From: Rhodotorula mucilaginosa
Taxonomy: Eukaryota > Basidiomycota > Microbotryomycetes > Sporidiobolales > Sporidiobolaceae
Assembly: GCA_034406715.1 (NCBI GenBank)
Contig: CP137869.1
Location: 372,001 to 436,000, forward strand
Reading direction: 5' to 3'
DNA length: 64,000 nucleotides
Every line of letters begins with the position of its first letter. The stretch's first letter is position 1. Both the position numbers and the translations under genes were made by a program. Under the pieces are notes generated by a model that saw only the letters and a program-made list of their open reading frames with translations, was not told the DNA's origin and searched no databases. This document shows, piece after piece, positions 33,771 through 43,702 of this stretch.

Positions 33771-34637
33771 ATGCTGCCTGTAGTGCTCTCACGAACACTA
33801 GGGCGACCATGCTCCAGGCTGCGGCGTCACTTGTCGACCCTGCGTGTCGTTCCGTCGACCGCCGACCGTCAGCTCGCGTTGCCACTCGCCTTCCTCTCAG
33901 TGAACCCGCTAGGGTGCGCCACTCTTGCTTGCTTGCTCCCGCTGCTTTCCCGTACCACCCTGAATATGTGCTGGCGCTGCAGTAATGGCTGGCAGGACTG
34001 GGCCGACCGCTTTGCCCAACGAGGCTACTCGTCGCTTCTCCTCGACTTGGACGCCAGCGTCGCCAGCGGAGCAACGTCTTCTCAAGCTAAACTCGAAGCG
34101 CTCGAACAAGGCAAGCTACCAGTCTAGTCGCCGCTACGAGATACCCGCGTTCCCACCTGGAGGGAGCGTCATCTCCCCACACACCGCCAGACCCCCAGTG
34201 TCCCTGATCACACTGCGCTGTTCATACGCACAGAACTCTTGAAACTGCTCCGAGATCCGGCAACGTCGTCTCCCTTCCCCCCTCTCTTGTTCGCCGGCGA
34301 GGCGGACAGCCTCGTCGCCGAAACCTACGTCAGCTCCCATCCCCTCTCGGCCTTGTGCCTCGTCTCGCCACTCCCAGCACCCTCAGCCCACGAACGCGAT
34401 CCGGACATGTACCCGACACCGTTGACGGCAGACTTTGACTACGAACCGGGGTTCCCCATCGCCGTCTTGCAGGAAGGAGAAGCGCCGACGCCGGCGCCGC
34501 AGCATCGCTTGCTCCGCGACTTTGCGAATCCAGAGGATCCGGAAGATCAGGACGGACTCGTGCGGTTACTGGTCGGCAGGCGGGATCAGCAAGGGTGGCA
34601 GCAAGTGATGGACTGGATGGATGACAACGGGCTGTAA
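33771..34637 (+). CDS. Small alpha/beta-hydrolase-like protein, probably mitochondrial
   Basis: Three exons (33771-33913, 33983-34110, 34234-34637) give 224 residues in phase. The N-terminus MLPVVLSRTLGRPCSRLRRH has alternating Arg and hydrophobic residues and no acid, a good mitochondrial presequence. The rest resembles a small alpha/beta-hydrolase: NGWQDWADRFAQRGYSSLLL fits the first strands, and SPFPPLLFAGEADSLVAE sits where the nucleophile elbow would be, followed by SSHPLSALCLVSPLPAPS. The elbow lacks the usual G-x-S-x-G, so catalysis is doubtful. The second intron (34111-34233) is GC-AG; it joins LEALEQ to ELLKLL in frame, and no GT donor nearby does so. Exact function unknown. Confidence 0.68.
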
Positions 34638-35012
34638 AACCGCGAGCGCAAATGACCAAGAAACGTCACTTTCGCATCCTCTCTCTCCGTTGAACACTAG
34701 ACTTCTGTTCAATCTCGTCTCGCATCTCACTCGTCAATCTGCGCGTCAACACGCGCGGGTGGAACCGCTTCACTCCCATCCAGAATGGGTTGAGTCAAGC
34801 GCTCTCCGGCTGCGGCTGAACCGCGTGGTTTGACAATTGAATGTGCTTTCGCCTGACTCACTTGCACGGCTCGACTCGACTCGCTCGACGCTGACTCTCG
34901 GAGACAAAACAAAGACTCGCCTCCTTGCTTGCTGTCCCTTGCCCTCTTGCTGTACGCTGCACGTCAGTCCTCTCGATCCGATCGGCAGCCCCACCTCAAC
35001 CTCGAGGAGAGC
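34638..35012. other. Intergenic region upstream of GNAT gene
   Basis: 375 bp between two plus-strand genes. A frame open from a Met at 34929 runs into the acetyltransferase and would add 28 residues, but the downstream Met 35013 gives a more typical start. No other feature was seen. Confidence 0.45.
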
Positions 35013-36005
35013 ATGTCGTCCACTTTCCTGAGGCTCGACTTGACCGAGGCGCAACGCGATGCAATCAGTGCGCACACGCCATACCGCTTCCACACGATCC
35101 CGGTCCCGCCGCCGCCGCCTGCGGCTGCCGCCGAAGCGAATCACGATCATCTCGTCGTCGAGCCGTATTTGCCCCTCCCTTTGACGACCTCGCCGCCGTT
35201 GATTCTAACACCCCAACGACCGACCGATGTCCCCCGAATCGTCGAGACCTTGACCGACCCCGCCGTCGGAATGCAATTGATCGGTCCCCCGTGGCCGTTC
35301 AAGGCCGAAGACGCTCACTCGTGGGGCGAGTCGTTGCGCGCGCAAGCCGAGGAGGTCTTTCGCGATCTGAAAGCGAGGACGGAGCAGCTGGGGGAGATAT
35401 CTACGAACGAATACCACGAGGAAAGGGGAACGGAACGGCCGGCAGGAAACGAGACAAAGACGAAGAAGCGGCGGTGGCCGATCCCTGCGCCAAAGATACA
35501 CTCTCTCCGGAGGGCAGACAACGGCGCCTGGGCCGGCGATTTCGGCGTCACTCGGTGGCAATTCGACAACGTCGTCGATGCCGAAGAGAAGCAACGGCTC
35601 ATCGACGAGAACGAGGCGAAAGAGGTGCTCGACCCGACCGTCATTTGGACTTATGGCTGCAAGTCTCAGGCCCTTCGTGTCTCTCTCTCTTCAGTGCCGA
35701 CACCTCCAGCTGACACACAGAGGAATTCTTTCCCTCCTCTCGCAGTCTACCTGCATCCAGAACTGCACGGCAAAGGCCTCATGTCCCAAGTCCTCGAATC
35801 GATGCTCTCGACCTACTTTGACGACTACCTCGGCGCGAACGAAGTTCGCGGCGCCGCCTACGCGAGCAATCCGGCCAGTCTCAAGACACAAGAACGGTGC
35901 GGCTTTGTTCGGTTCGGGGCGTTCATGGAGGATGTGAGTGAAGGGAGGGGAGGCGGGCAGAAAGAGGTGATCACGCTGCGGAGGGTCAATCCGCGACTGC
36001 AATAG
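35013..36005 (+). CDS. GNAT-family N-acetyltransferase
   Basis: Two exons, 35013-35658 and 35746-36005, give 301 residues. The first exon encodes the front of a RimJ/RimL-type fold with IGPPWPFKAEDAHSW, a motif seen in fungal members that acetylate small molecules or protein N-termini, and a basic insert (TKTKKRRWPIPAP). The second exon carries the acetyl-CoA loop, HPELHGKGLMSQVLES, and the closing strand NPASLKTQERCGFVRFG, both typical of the family. The intron is GC-AG with donor GCAAGT, a CTGAC branch site and a long pyrimidine tract. It is 87 nt with no stop, so retention would insert 29 residues without changing frame. Substrate unknown. Confidence 0.88.
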   Translation: MSSTFLRLDLTEAQRDAISAHTPYRFHTIPVPPPPPAAAAEANHDHLVVEPYLPLPLTTSPPLILTPQRPTDVPRIVETLTDPAVGMQLIGPPWPFKAEDAHSWGESLRAQAEEVFRDLKARTEQLGEISTNEYHEERGTERPAGNETKTKKRRWPIPAPKIHSLRRADNGAWAGDFGVTRWQFDNVVDAEEKQRLIDENEAKEVLDPTVIWTYGCKSQALRVSLSSVPTPPADTQRNSFPPLAVYLHPELHGKGLMSQVLESMLSTYFDDYLGANEVRGAAYASNPASLKTQERCGFVRFGAFMEDVSEGRGGGQKEVITLRRVNPRLQ

Positions 36006-36116
36006 ACAGTGCAAGTTCCGTAGTGCAGAGACACTGGCCTCGTGAGAGTACGCGACAAGTGTTCACCGAGCGCAGGATGTTGTGCGATAGGAAATTGCGA
36101 CCCGTGTCTCAAGACA

Positions 36117-37323
36117 CTACATGTCCTCCACGCTCCAGGCGTGAGCCGCCGCGCCATGCATCGATCGTGCGTTCTGCCGCTCCATGAGGCGTTTCTCAAA
36201 GCCGTTGCCGCGGTCGACGCCGTCCCATCGATACCCCGGGCGGATGCCGAAACGGTTCGGCGGCGGTGGCGGCCCTTGATACGTCGGGTATTTCGGGCCT
36301 TTGCTGCTCTTCTCCTTCTTTTTCTGCAAGTCGAGGTAATGGTTGTCAGATCCTTTGGAGAGGTCGAGCGATTCCGCACAGGAGAAGACGTACCGTCAGG
36401 AATGCAGCCGCCGGATCATTCCACCGTTCGACATCCTTCATCTCGTCGTTCATGTCCCGATCATCGGCATACCTGATGACGCACGGCAGCGAATGTAATC
36501 AGTACACAAAAGATAGTCCTTGGCAATACGCAACACACGGAACGCACCTGGCAAAGCTCATATTCTTGAGCCGTTCCGCCTCTGCCGCCTTGCGCTCCTT
36601 TTCGTCGCGCTGGACCAACCCTTTGCCCCACTCCATCTTGGCCATCTGCTTCTCGAGCTCCTGTCGCTTCTCCTTGGCCTGCTCCGCCTTGAGGAGTTTG
36701 ACGTCGATCCGTTTCCCGGTCGCGTCGCGGTAGACAGTCGCGTGCGGGTCCGCCTCGTCCTCGTCCTCTCCGCGCGCGCGCGCCTCGGCTCGCCGGCGCT
36801 CCTCCTCCTTCTGAGCCTTGCGCCGTTTCCGCTCCTGTTCTGCGGCTTTCCGGTCCTGCTCGGCGCGGAGGTCGGCGGCCGATTGCAGTCCACCGCGAGG
36901 GGCAGTCTCGACCGTCATGCCGGCGACGGCGGGTGCCTCGTCTTCCGGTTCCGGGGTCGGCGATTTGGGTCGGAGCGTTGGATCGGCGTCTCGGATCGTA
37001 GCCCACGAGTTTGCTTTCGCCTTTGCCTTGAAATGACCTCTTCGCTCCTCGACGACTAGCAAGACAAGCGAGTCAGCGATCAGGTCATTTCCAGGCCATC
37101 TGTAGAAGAGCTCACCGGGCTTGTACTCCTCCTCTTCCTGCTCCTGGGCCCCGAAGGCCCCGTCTTCGTCCGCAATGACGAGTCCCTGGCCGGACGAGGT
37201 CGACGCCTCGCCGTGCACTTTTCGCTTCTTCTTGCGGCGCTTGGGGTCTTCGCGCTCGAGGATAGCGTCTGCCTTTGGACCAGACATGTATTTGGACGCC
37301 AAGTAGGCCTGCAAGTCGGACAT
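36117..37323 (-). CDS. BUD13: Pre-mRNA-splicing factor BUD13/CWC26
   Basis: A subunit of the RES complex, which binds the activated spliceosome and helps retain and splice pre-mRNA. Four exons, 37323-37116, 37055-36548, 36472-36394 and 36323-36117, give 333 residues. The N-terminus [18 protein letters not shown] is the usual BUD13 start, followed by a basic [11 protein letters not shown] patch. A long charged helix ([19 protein letters not shown]) fills the middle. The conserved C-terminal block is [15 protein letters not shown], then KKMEWG-like [32 protein letters not shown] and finally [20 protein letters not shown] with [11 protein letters not shown]. The last block binds Snu17 in yeast. 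It diverges from the GH88 gene with 280 bp between start codons. Confidence 0.96.
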
Positions 37324-37603
37324 GTTGGCGCGTTCGCTGTGGACTGAACGAGGTGGGGAGTGATGAGAGGCTGGCGTCGACTGTAGAGCGTTTGAGGGCT
37401 GATTGGCCCAACAAGTCGAAAGCAAACGTGTCTAGCAACCGTTCCCGAGGCTCTGGGCGCTATCTAGAGATGCGACGCGTTATGGCAGAAGCGGAATCCA
37501 GTCGAGACCCTCTCGAGTCGCGTCTCTTGTCGTTTTCCACTTCACTCGCGATCGTGATCTTGTGGTCGGGGGCGCCAGACTGAGCTTAACGGCACACGGA
37601 ATC

Positions 37604-39383
37604 ATGCTCGGGAGGAGAACGCTCAGCTCGGCTGCAGTCGCATCGCTCGTGGCGCCTTCAATCGTCCTCGCCGCGCCAGAGCCAAATATAACGTCGCAGC
37701 TACAACCTCTCTTCGACCCGAACGTGCTGCAAAAGGTGCGAGCCACAGCCGAGACGGCACCGGCTACGTCGGTGCCGCAGAGCTGGCCCGAGTACACCTC
37801 CGGAAGCGCCAACGCGTGGGTGTTTCAACCCGCGACCGACTGGACTTCGGCGTTCTTCCCCGACGAGCTGTACGCGCTCGACAGGCGATACTCTCTCCTG
37901 TGCCCGAATGACGCTGCGCAGGCGAACGGGACCGACTGGAGAGAAGCGGCGCGAACCTGGTCCGCTGGCCTGTACAATCCCTCGGCAACGGTGCTCGCGT
38001 CTTGGGGCCACGACGTCGGCTTCAACAGCGCGCCGATGATCGCAGAGTTGGCCCTCGACTCGTCGAACGAGACCGCTCGTAAGGCCCTTGTCAGCAACGC
38101 CGAGACGCTCGCGTCGCTGTTCTCCCCGGTCGTCGGCTGCACTCGCAGCTGGGACCGAGGTCCCGACAACTTTGAAGTCGTCCGTCCTATGATATCGATC
38201 AACATCGGGTAACTGCGATCTTGTACTGATCGTCTCCGTTTCTGCACGCAGATTATAGACAACATGATGAATCTGCCTCTCCTCCTTTCGGCATCCGATC
38301 TGACCGGCAATACAACATATCGCACCATGGCCGAGTCGCACGCCAACAAGACGATCGAGAACCACATCCGCAGCGACGGCGGATCGTTCCACGTCGTCGA
38401 CTACTTTCCGTCGACGGGAGAGGTGCAGTGGCGAGGAACTGCTCAGGGTTACTCAAACTCGTCGACCTGGAGTCGCGGACAAGCATGGGGGATCCTGGGC
38501 TTTGCTCTTATGTACAACGCGACTGGGGTGCCCGTCTACCTCGAAACCTCTGAACGCATGGCGGTACGTGATAGCGTAGGAGCACAGCGGACCCTTGGCG
38601 CTGACAAGAAACTCGATGCGGGCAGACCTATTTCTACGACCACCTGAATTCCTCGACAGGGATTGCCCCGTGGGACTTTGACGCCCCGGCTCCTCTCACA
38701 TTCGATACCTCGGCGTCGGCAATCGCCGCGTCGGCCATGCTCGTCTTGTCGTCGCTTGAAGCAAGTCGCGGCAACACGACCGGCTCGGACTTTTGGGCCC
38801 AAGCTGGACAGACTCTCCTTGTCAATACGGCAAACGTAGGTCTTGATGGCCTCGAAGATGGGCAGACGTGGATCGGCGACAGCATTCTCGGATACGCCAC
38901 CGTCAACAACCGCGCAGATCCGTGAGTACGCCAAAAGCTGTTTCATCGGACGGTCGAATAACGCAGAGACTACGAACGGCTTTGCAGTCCGAACAACAAT
39001 ACTGGGGCAATCTACGGTAAAGCACAACGCTTTCGGGGCATCATTTCAGCCACTACCGTTAGTGACAAGGCTGATCACCGCGCTACTCCCTCAAAACAGG
39101 CGACAGCTACTTTGTCCACGCCGGGAACTACCTCCTCTCGCTCGGACTCGTCAACTGTTTGTCGGGATCTCCGGCTGCCGGCGCTTCGCGGACGGGCTTG
39201 TCGTCCAGCCTCGTCACGGTGGCCACTTCCACCCAAACGCCAACAAGCTCAAGCGCGGGCTCATCTGCTGGATTGACAGCAGCTTCCGCATCCTCCACAC
39301 ATACCAGTCGGGCCTTCCGCCTCGAACTGCTTACCGGATTGTGCGGGCTGATCATCGTCTGCGCATCGCTCCTGGTGGCGTAA
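37604..39383 (+). CDS. GH88 unsaturated glucuronyl hydrolase-like enzyme, likely GPI-anchored
   Basis: Five exons (37604-38179, 38252-38563, 38626-38921, 38988-39016, 39100-39383) give 498 residues. A signal peptide covers about residues 1-23. The (alpha/alpha)6 GH88 domain follows: WVFQPATDWTSAFFPDELY, TWSAGLYNPSAT, WGHDVGFNS and RGPDNFEVIIDNMMNLPLLL. The two Asp residues in the last two segments correspond to the family catalytic and substrate-contact Asp. Further family blocks are YSNSSTWSRGQAWGILGF and DFDAPAPLTFDTSASA. Such enzymes remove unsaturated uronic acids from oligosaccharides made by polysaccharide lyases. The tail is Ser/Thr-rich and ends in a hydrophobic stretch (LLTGLCGLIIVCASLLVA), as in GPI-anchored proteins. 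Anchoring is inferred. Exon 1 ends at GAAGTC before donor GTCCGT, fixed by conservation. Confidence 0.88.
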
Positions 39384-39527
39384 CATGGTTGTAGATTCTG
39401 CGAGATCGCCTGTAACGGTATAATCTTGGACCGTAGAAATGCTGTGATTACGATAAAGATGAGGGCAACAAACAAGAGAAAAGTGTCTTCACGAATGGAA
39501 CAACAGGTGTACAGGAGCGAGGAGGAT

Positions 39528-42500
39528 CTACTTGATCCGCCAAGACAAGAGGAATCCGACGAAGCAGAGCCCCTGTCGAGGTACTTTGTCAGTGTGAACA
39601 GCGAGTGTAGACGAGGAATGTCACAAGAGGCTCACAGCAATCAGGTGGAAACCGGCGGCGGGATGCGCATTCTGCGGGTCCGCGATCGAAGCCGCGAAAA
39701 CGGATCCGCCAAGGAGCGGCCCTGCCCGTACAAGGCGTTCAGTACATGCTTCAGACGCTCGCCGAACGAAGGAGTTTGGCTACGCACCGATGAAGCGTGC
39801 CAAAGAGATGCAAGACTGGGCGAGACCGTTCGCGAGCGGGACCAGTTCGGCCGGCGTCATGACGTTGATGAGGACCATCTGCAGCGATCGCAATCCCACA
39901 CGAGAGTAAGTCTCCTCACTGTACTGACAAAATGAGCGGAGGCGGATGACGCACCACGGCGGTGTACGCGCAAGCGTTCGCGAGATATCGCAGGGCGCTC
40001 AGCACGACCATGCCGAGCATGACGAGGCCGTTCTCGCCTTCGACCTTGATCAACCCGCGCAGCTCCGGGAAGAGGAGGTAGACCTGGCGTTGCAAATTTG
40101 GGGGTGAGTATCTCGATGTACCGCCGGCAGGCCGAAGGAAACTCACAGGCACATAGAGAATCAGCCCGATGCGGAACCTGTACGTCGAGCGAAGGTCAGT
40201 CTCGTAGAGAGCGACGCAGACAGAACCCGACCAAATCACGCACATCGACAGGTGGCTCAGCGGACCGTTGGGCGGTCCCACTGTCGGGTAGAACTTGAAC
40301 TGCCAGACCATCGAGAAGAAGAACATGATGGCGACGAGAAGTGCGTAATGGTCTGCAGTCAAGCCGAGACCGCCACTCGCAATCGGGGCGACCAAGAAGC
40401 TGGTGAAGAGTTGGTCGCACGCCGTACCGTGCAGGCCGACGCAGAGGTACTGCAGGATCATCGCGAGCGGCAACTGCCAGACCAAAGTCGCCGCCGACGG
40501 AGCAGCGAAGCCTGTAGAGACGAAAGGAGATTGAGCAACATGGTAAATCATGGCGAGGTCTAAGAAAGGGAAACCGCGACCAACCTGCTTCACTGGCAGG
40601 GCTCGAATGCTCGATGATGCTCGGCGCGCGTGTTTCGGGAATGGCCTGCATGGGCGCAAAGGCCGATTCGTTCGGCTGCTGTGCCGAAGCCGCGACCAGC
40701 TGCGCTGCTGAGGCGGCAAGGCTCTCCGGTGCGAGACCAGTGTTGGAATAGATCGACATGGGGCGGACCGAAGACGCGCCCGAGAAACGGCGCAACCGCT
40801 GACCGCTCGGAGCATACGAAACGGTCCGGTCCCGCTGCGGCGAAAGCAAGTCTGGGCGACGTCGCATTGTGGCGAACAGCGAAGGCGATGTCGGTCGTGG
40901 CGGCAACGGCGAGACCTCGTCCTGGTCCACGGCTCGCTGGGCATCCTGACGTGCCGCTTCGCCGCGCAGGTCCTCCATGGACGGTGGCGCGGTACCAAAA
41001 CCAACGTCTCCGTACTCCGAGTTTGCATCGACGTCCGTACCCTCGATGCGCGACTCCTCGTCTTCGTCTCGCTCAAAGATCGAGCCTTCCGCCTCGATCG
41101 CCGTAAACTGGTCATCGGCTGCGGCTTTGGCCAAGAAGACGTCGCTGAGACTGAAGACGGCCTGATTGTTGGCGAGCAAAAGCCGCTCCGCGAACGAGTG
41201 GTTGACCTCGTTGTCGGGGTCGTACCGGTTCGAAGTCGCCATCGAGACCGAGCGGTACCCTCTTCGCCGCATCGAAGGTATCCGCAAGCCCGAGTCGCGC
41301 TCAAAGCCGGACTGGCTGCTGTAACGCCCGCTCGTCGAATAGCCGTACGCCGATCCGTACTGCCGAACGGACCCCAATCGGTCAGAGAGCGGGTTGCGCT
41401 CCGACGCTCCGTCTCCGGGCGAAAGGGCAGGCGATGGCGCCGGCGAGACGAGAGGCGGAACCTGCGCGTGCGCAGAGTGGAGCGAGACGTTGCCGGTACT
41501 CTGACCGAGTTGGATTGGGGGCCTTCGTGGGAACCGTCGCCAAAGGGCAGACGCGCGAGAAACGACGGCATCCTTGAAGCGACCCAGGAAAGTCGTGGCG
41601 GTCTCGACGTCCTTCTCGGTCGGCAGATGAATCCCGCCCGTGCGCTGACCACCGTTCCGGTCGAGGAACAGGGATAGTACGCCGCCGAAGAGGGTGACGG
41701 AACCGGCGAGCAGGCAAGGTAGCAAGTAGGGGTAGAGTCGGAAGAGCTCGGAGTTGCCGAAGTAAGACGGGTACTTTTCGGTCTGTGCAGGGTCTTCGAA
41801 GTCAGCGACGGGTCATCGTGTGCGTACAAGGGGTCCTTACGGGGTGCTCGAGCGTTCCGCCCAAAACCGAACCGACGATGCCGCCCATGCCCCAAAGCAA
41901 ACCGAGGATCTGGTGTTCACAACCGTTAGCGCTTCTTCCAATCACTGAGGGAGCACAGACGACTGACAGTGTATGCCGTGGAACGATTCGTCTCGTCCGT
42001 GACGTCTTGCACGGCACTACGCGCGACACCAACAGCGCCTGCGGTCAACTTGCGAAATGTCAGCGCTGCGTTCAATCAAAGTGGGCACGAATGAACTCTG
42101 CTCTCTCACCGTTGAACAAGCCCATCGCGAGTCGAGTACAAATTGCCGTTCCGAGGTTTTGGGAGGTGCCGAACGCGACGACGGTGAGGCCGTTCCCGAC
42201 CAGGGACGCGCAGAGGACGGCTCGGCGACCATGTTTTTCGGCGATCGAAACCCAGAGCATCGCCGTGGCGAACTGCGACAGGAAGCTGCAACCAGTTGGG
42301 AGTGTCAGCTGCTATGTAAAAGGTGATGCGGACACGGACGTCACGCACAAGACGGCGGAGACCACTCCAGTCCAGGCACTAACGGCAGATTCGCCGCCGC
42401 CATTTTCGCCGACGCCAAAGCTCTCCACCATGCTGCGAATTCCCAGCGTTAGCCTTTGGTCGATCTGCGAGCCAGAGAGAGAGAGAGAAAGTCACGTACA

Positions 42501-43335
42501 AGAAGAGGAAGGGCGAGCATACGCTGGCCGACAGGAACTCGCCGAGCATGCAGATGCTGAGAACAAAGATCGGAATCTTGGGGAGCGGCGTTACCTCCAA
42601 CGGCCCAGCATCCACACCGAAGAGCGTTTCGTCTGATGGTCGATCGTCGTCTCCGCCTCCGTACGCATGGTCCGCCCACAGGGGAGACAGCGCGCCAGGT
42701 TCTTTGACGGGAGAGCCGTACATGGCCGACCCCGTCGGTCTTCGCGAGCGCTGACCGATCATGGCACTGCCGGCTTTCGAGACTGCACGCTTGTTACTGC
42801 CCGAAAGTCTCCGCTGACGATTCCGGTCTGCCGCCTCGTCCCCTCCTCGGGGGAGGATGATGGCGGCGGCGCTCGAGATCCTCCGTTGTGGCGACTCGCC
42901 TGCCGTCGTCTCGCCCTCGTCCTCCTCGAGCTCGTCGTCGTCGCTCGCGACTGCCTGAGAGAATTCCGACAGTGAAGGTCTATGCTTGACGGTGTTGTTT
43001 GGGAGCGTGATGTGCTGAGGCCGCGCGTCGACTCGCCGGAAAGCGGGAGACGAAGCCGCTTCATGGTCCGCCTGCCCTGCGCTACCGTGCCGCAAGATCC
43101 CACCGATAAAGCTCGCCGCCTTGTCTCTGACCGCGCTCGCACTGCTCGCAGTCCTCCTCGCAGGCTGTGGCTTGCGCTTGAACGAGATGGGCGATGGTGA
43201 AGGGCCGCCTTGAAGTGGGGAAACGAGCGCGTCTGGCTCGTCTCGCGCTGCATGAGACTCGGGTTCGGGATGCGCAGGCGACTTGAGCGGGTCTACGTCG
43301 TCGTCGAGGAAGCTGCGCGCGACCGGAGTCGACAT
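39528..43335 (-). CDS. MFS transporter, YCR023C/ZIFL-like
   Basis: Twelve exons (43335-42500, 42432-42349, 42285-42110, 42038-41968, 41909-41841, 41782-40585, 40511-40244, 40177-40147, 40083-39955, 39878-39788, 39721-39636, 39572-39528) give 1,027 residues. An N-terminal tail of about 240 Ser/Pro/Arg-rich residues precedes TM1 (IFVLSICMLGEFLSAS). SIAEKHGRRAVLCASLVGN matches the MFS loop 2-3 signature. LLWGMGGIVGSVLGGTLEHP is typical of the plant ZIFL and yeast YCR023C branch. About 350 cytosolic Ser-rich residues separate TM6 and TM7, unusually long. The second half includes SHLSMFRIGLILYVPVYLLF and SALRYLANACAYTAVMVLIN. It likely sits in the plasma or vacuolar membrane; relatives move zinc chelates or small ions. 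Substrate unknown. Confidence 0.9.
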
Positions 43336-43702
43336 GTTGAGCGTCGGATCGACGCCCGAACGCGGACGCTGCCGAGGCGAGCGAGTCGAGTCCCGCTATA
43401 GCAGACGGCGCTGGACGGTCTCGTGCGGCGTGGGCGAAATCCGAGGAAGCCGACTGCAAGCCAGTACTCGCGAGGGAGAACAAGAGGACTGTCTCTGTGT
43501 ATGCGTCCGTGCCGAGCAAGATGGCTGGAAGTGAACGCGACCAGGACAACTTGACTTAAGTCGGCATGCACTCGCTCGCATTTCGGGAAATCCGTAAGAA
43601 TGAAGCTTGAGCGAGTTTGCAAGAGGAGTACAACAAATATTTTCGAGTAGCGAGAGTCCATCAGGAATTGGAAGCTCGAGGATTTGGCGCTGTGCATGCA
43701 GT
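43336..43702. other. Intergenic region, MFS promoter / DHHC 3' end
   Basis: 370 bp between two minus-strand genes. Nothing but low-quality open frames is visible. The part near 43600 is AT-richer and probably contains the MFS promoter. Confidence 0.45.

Noticed and set aside
39916-41895. Minus-strand open frame of 659 codons over the MFS gene
   Set aside because: Out of frame with the MFS loop over most of its length; the conserved transporter segments and all splice phases support the other frame.
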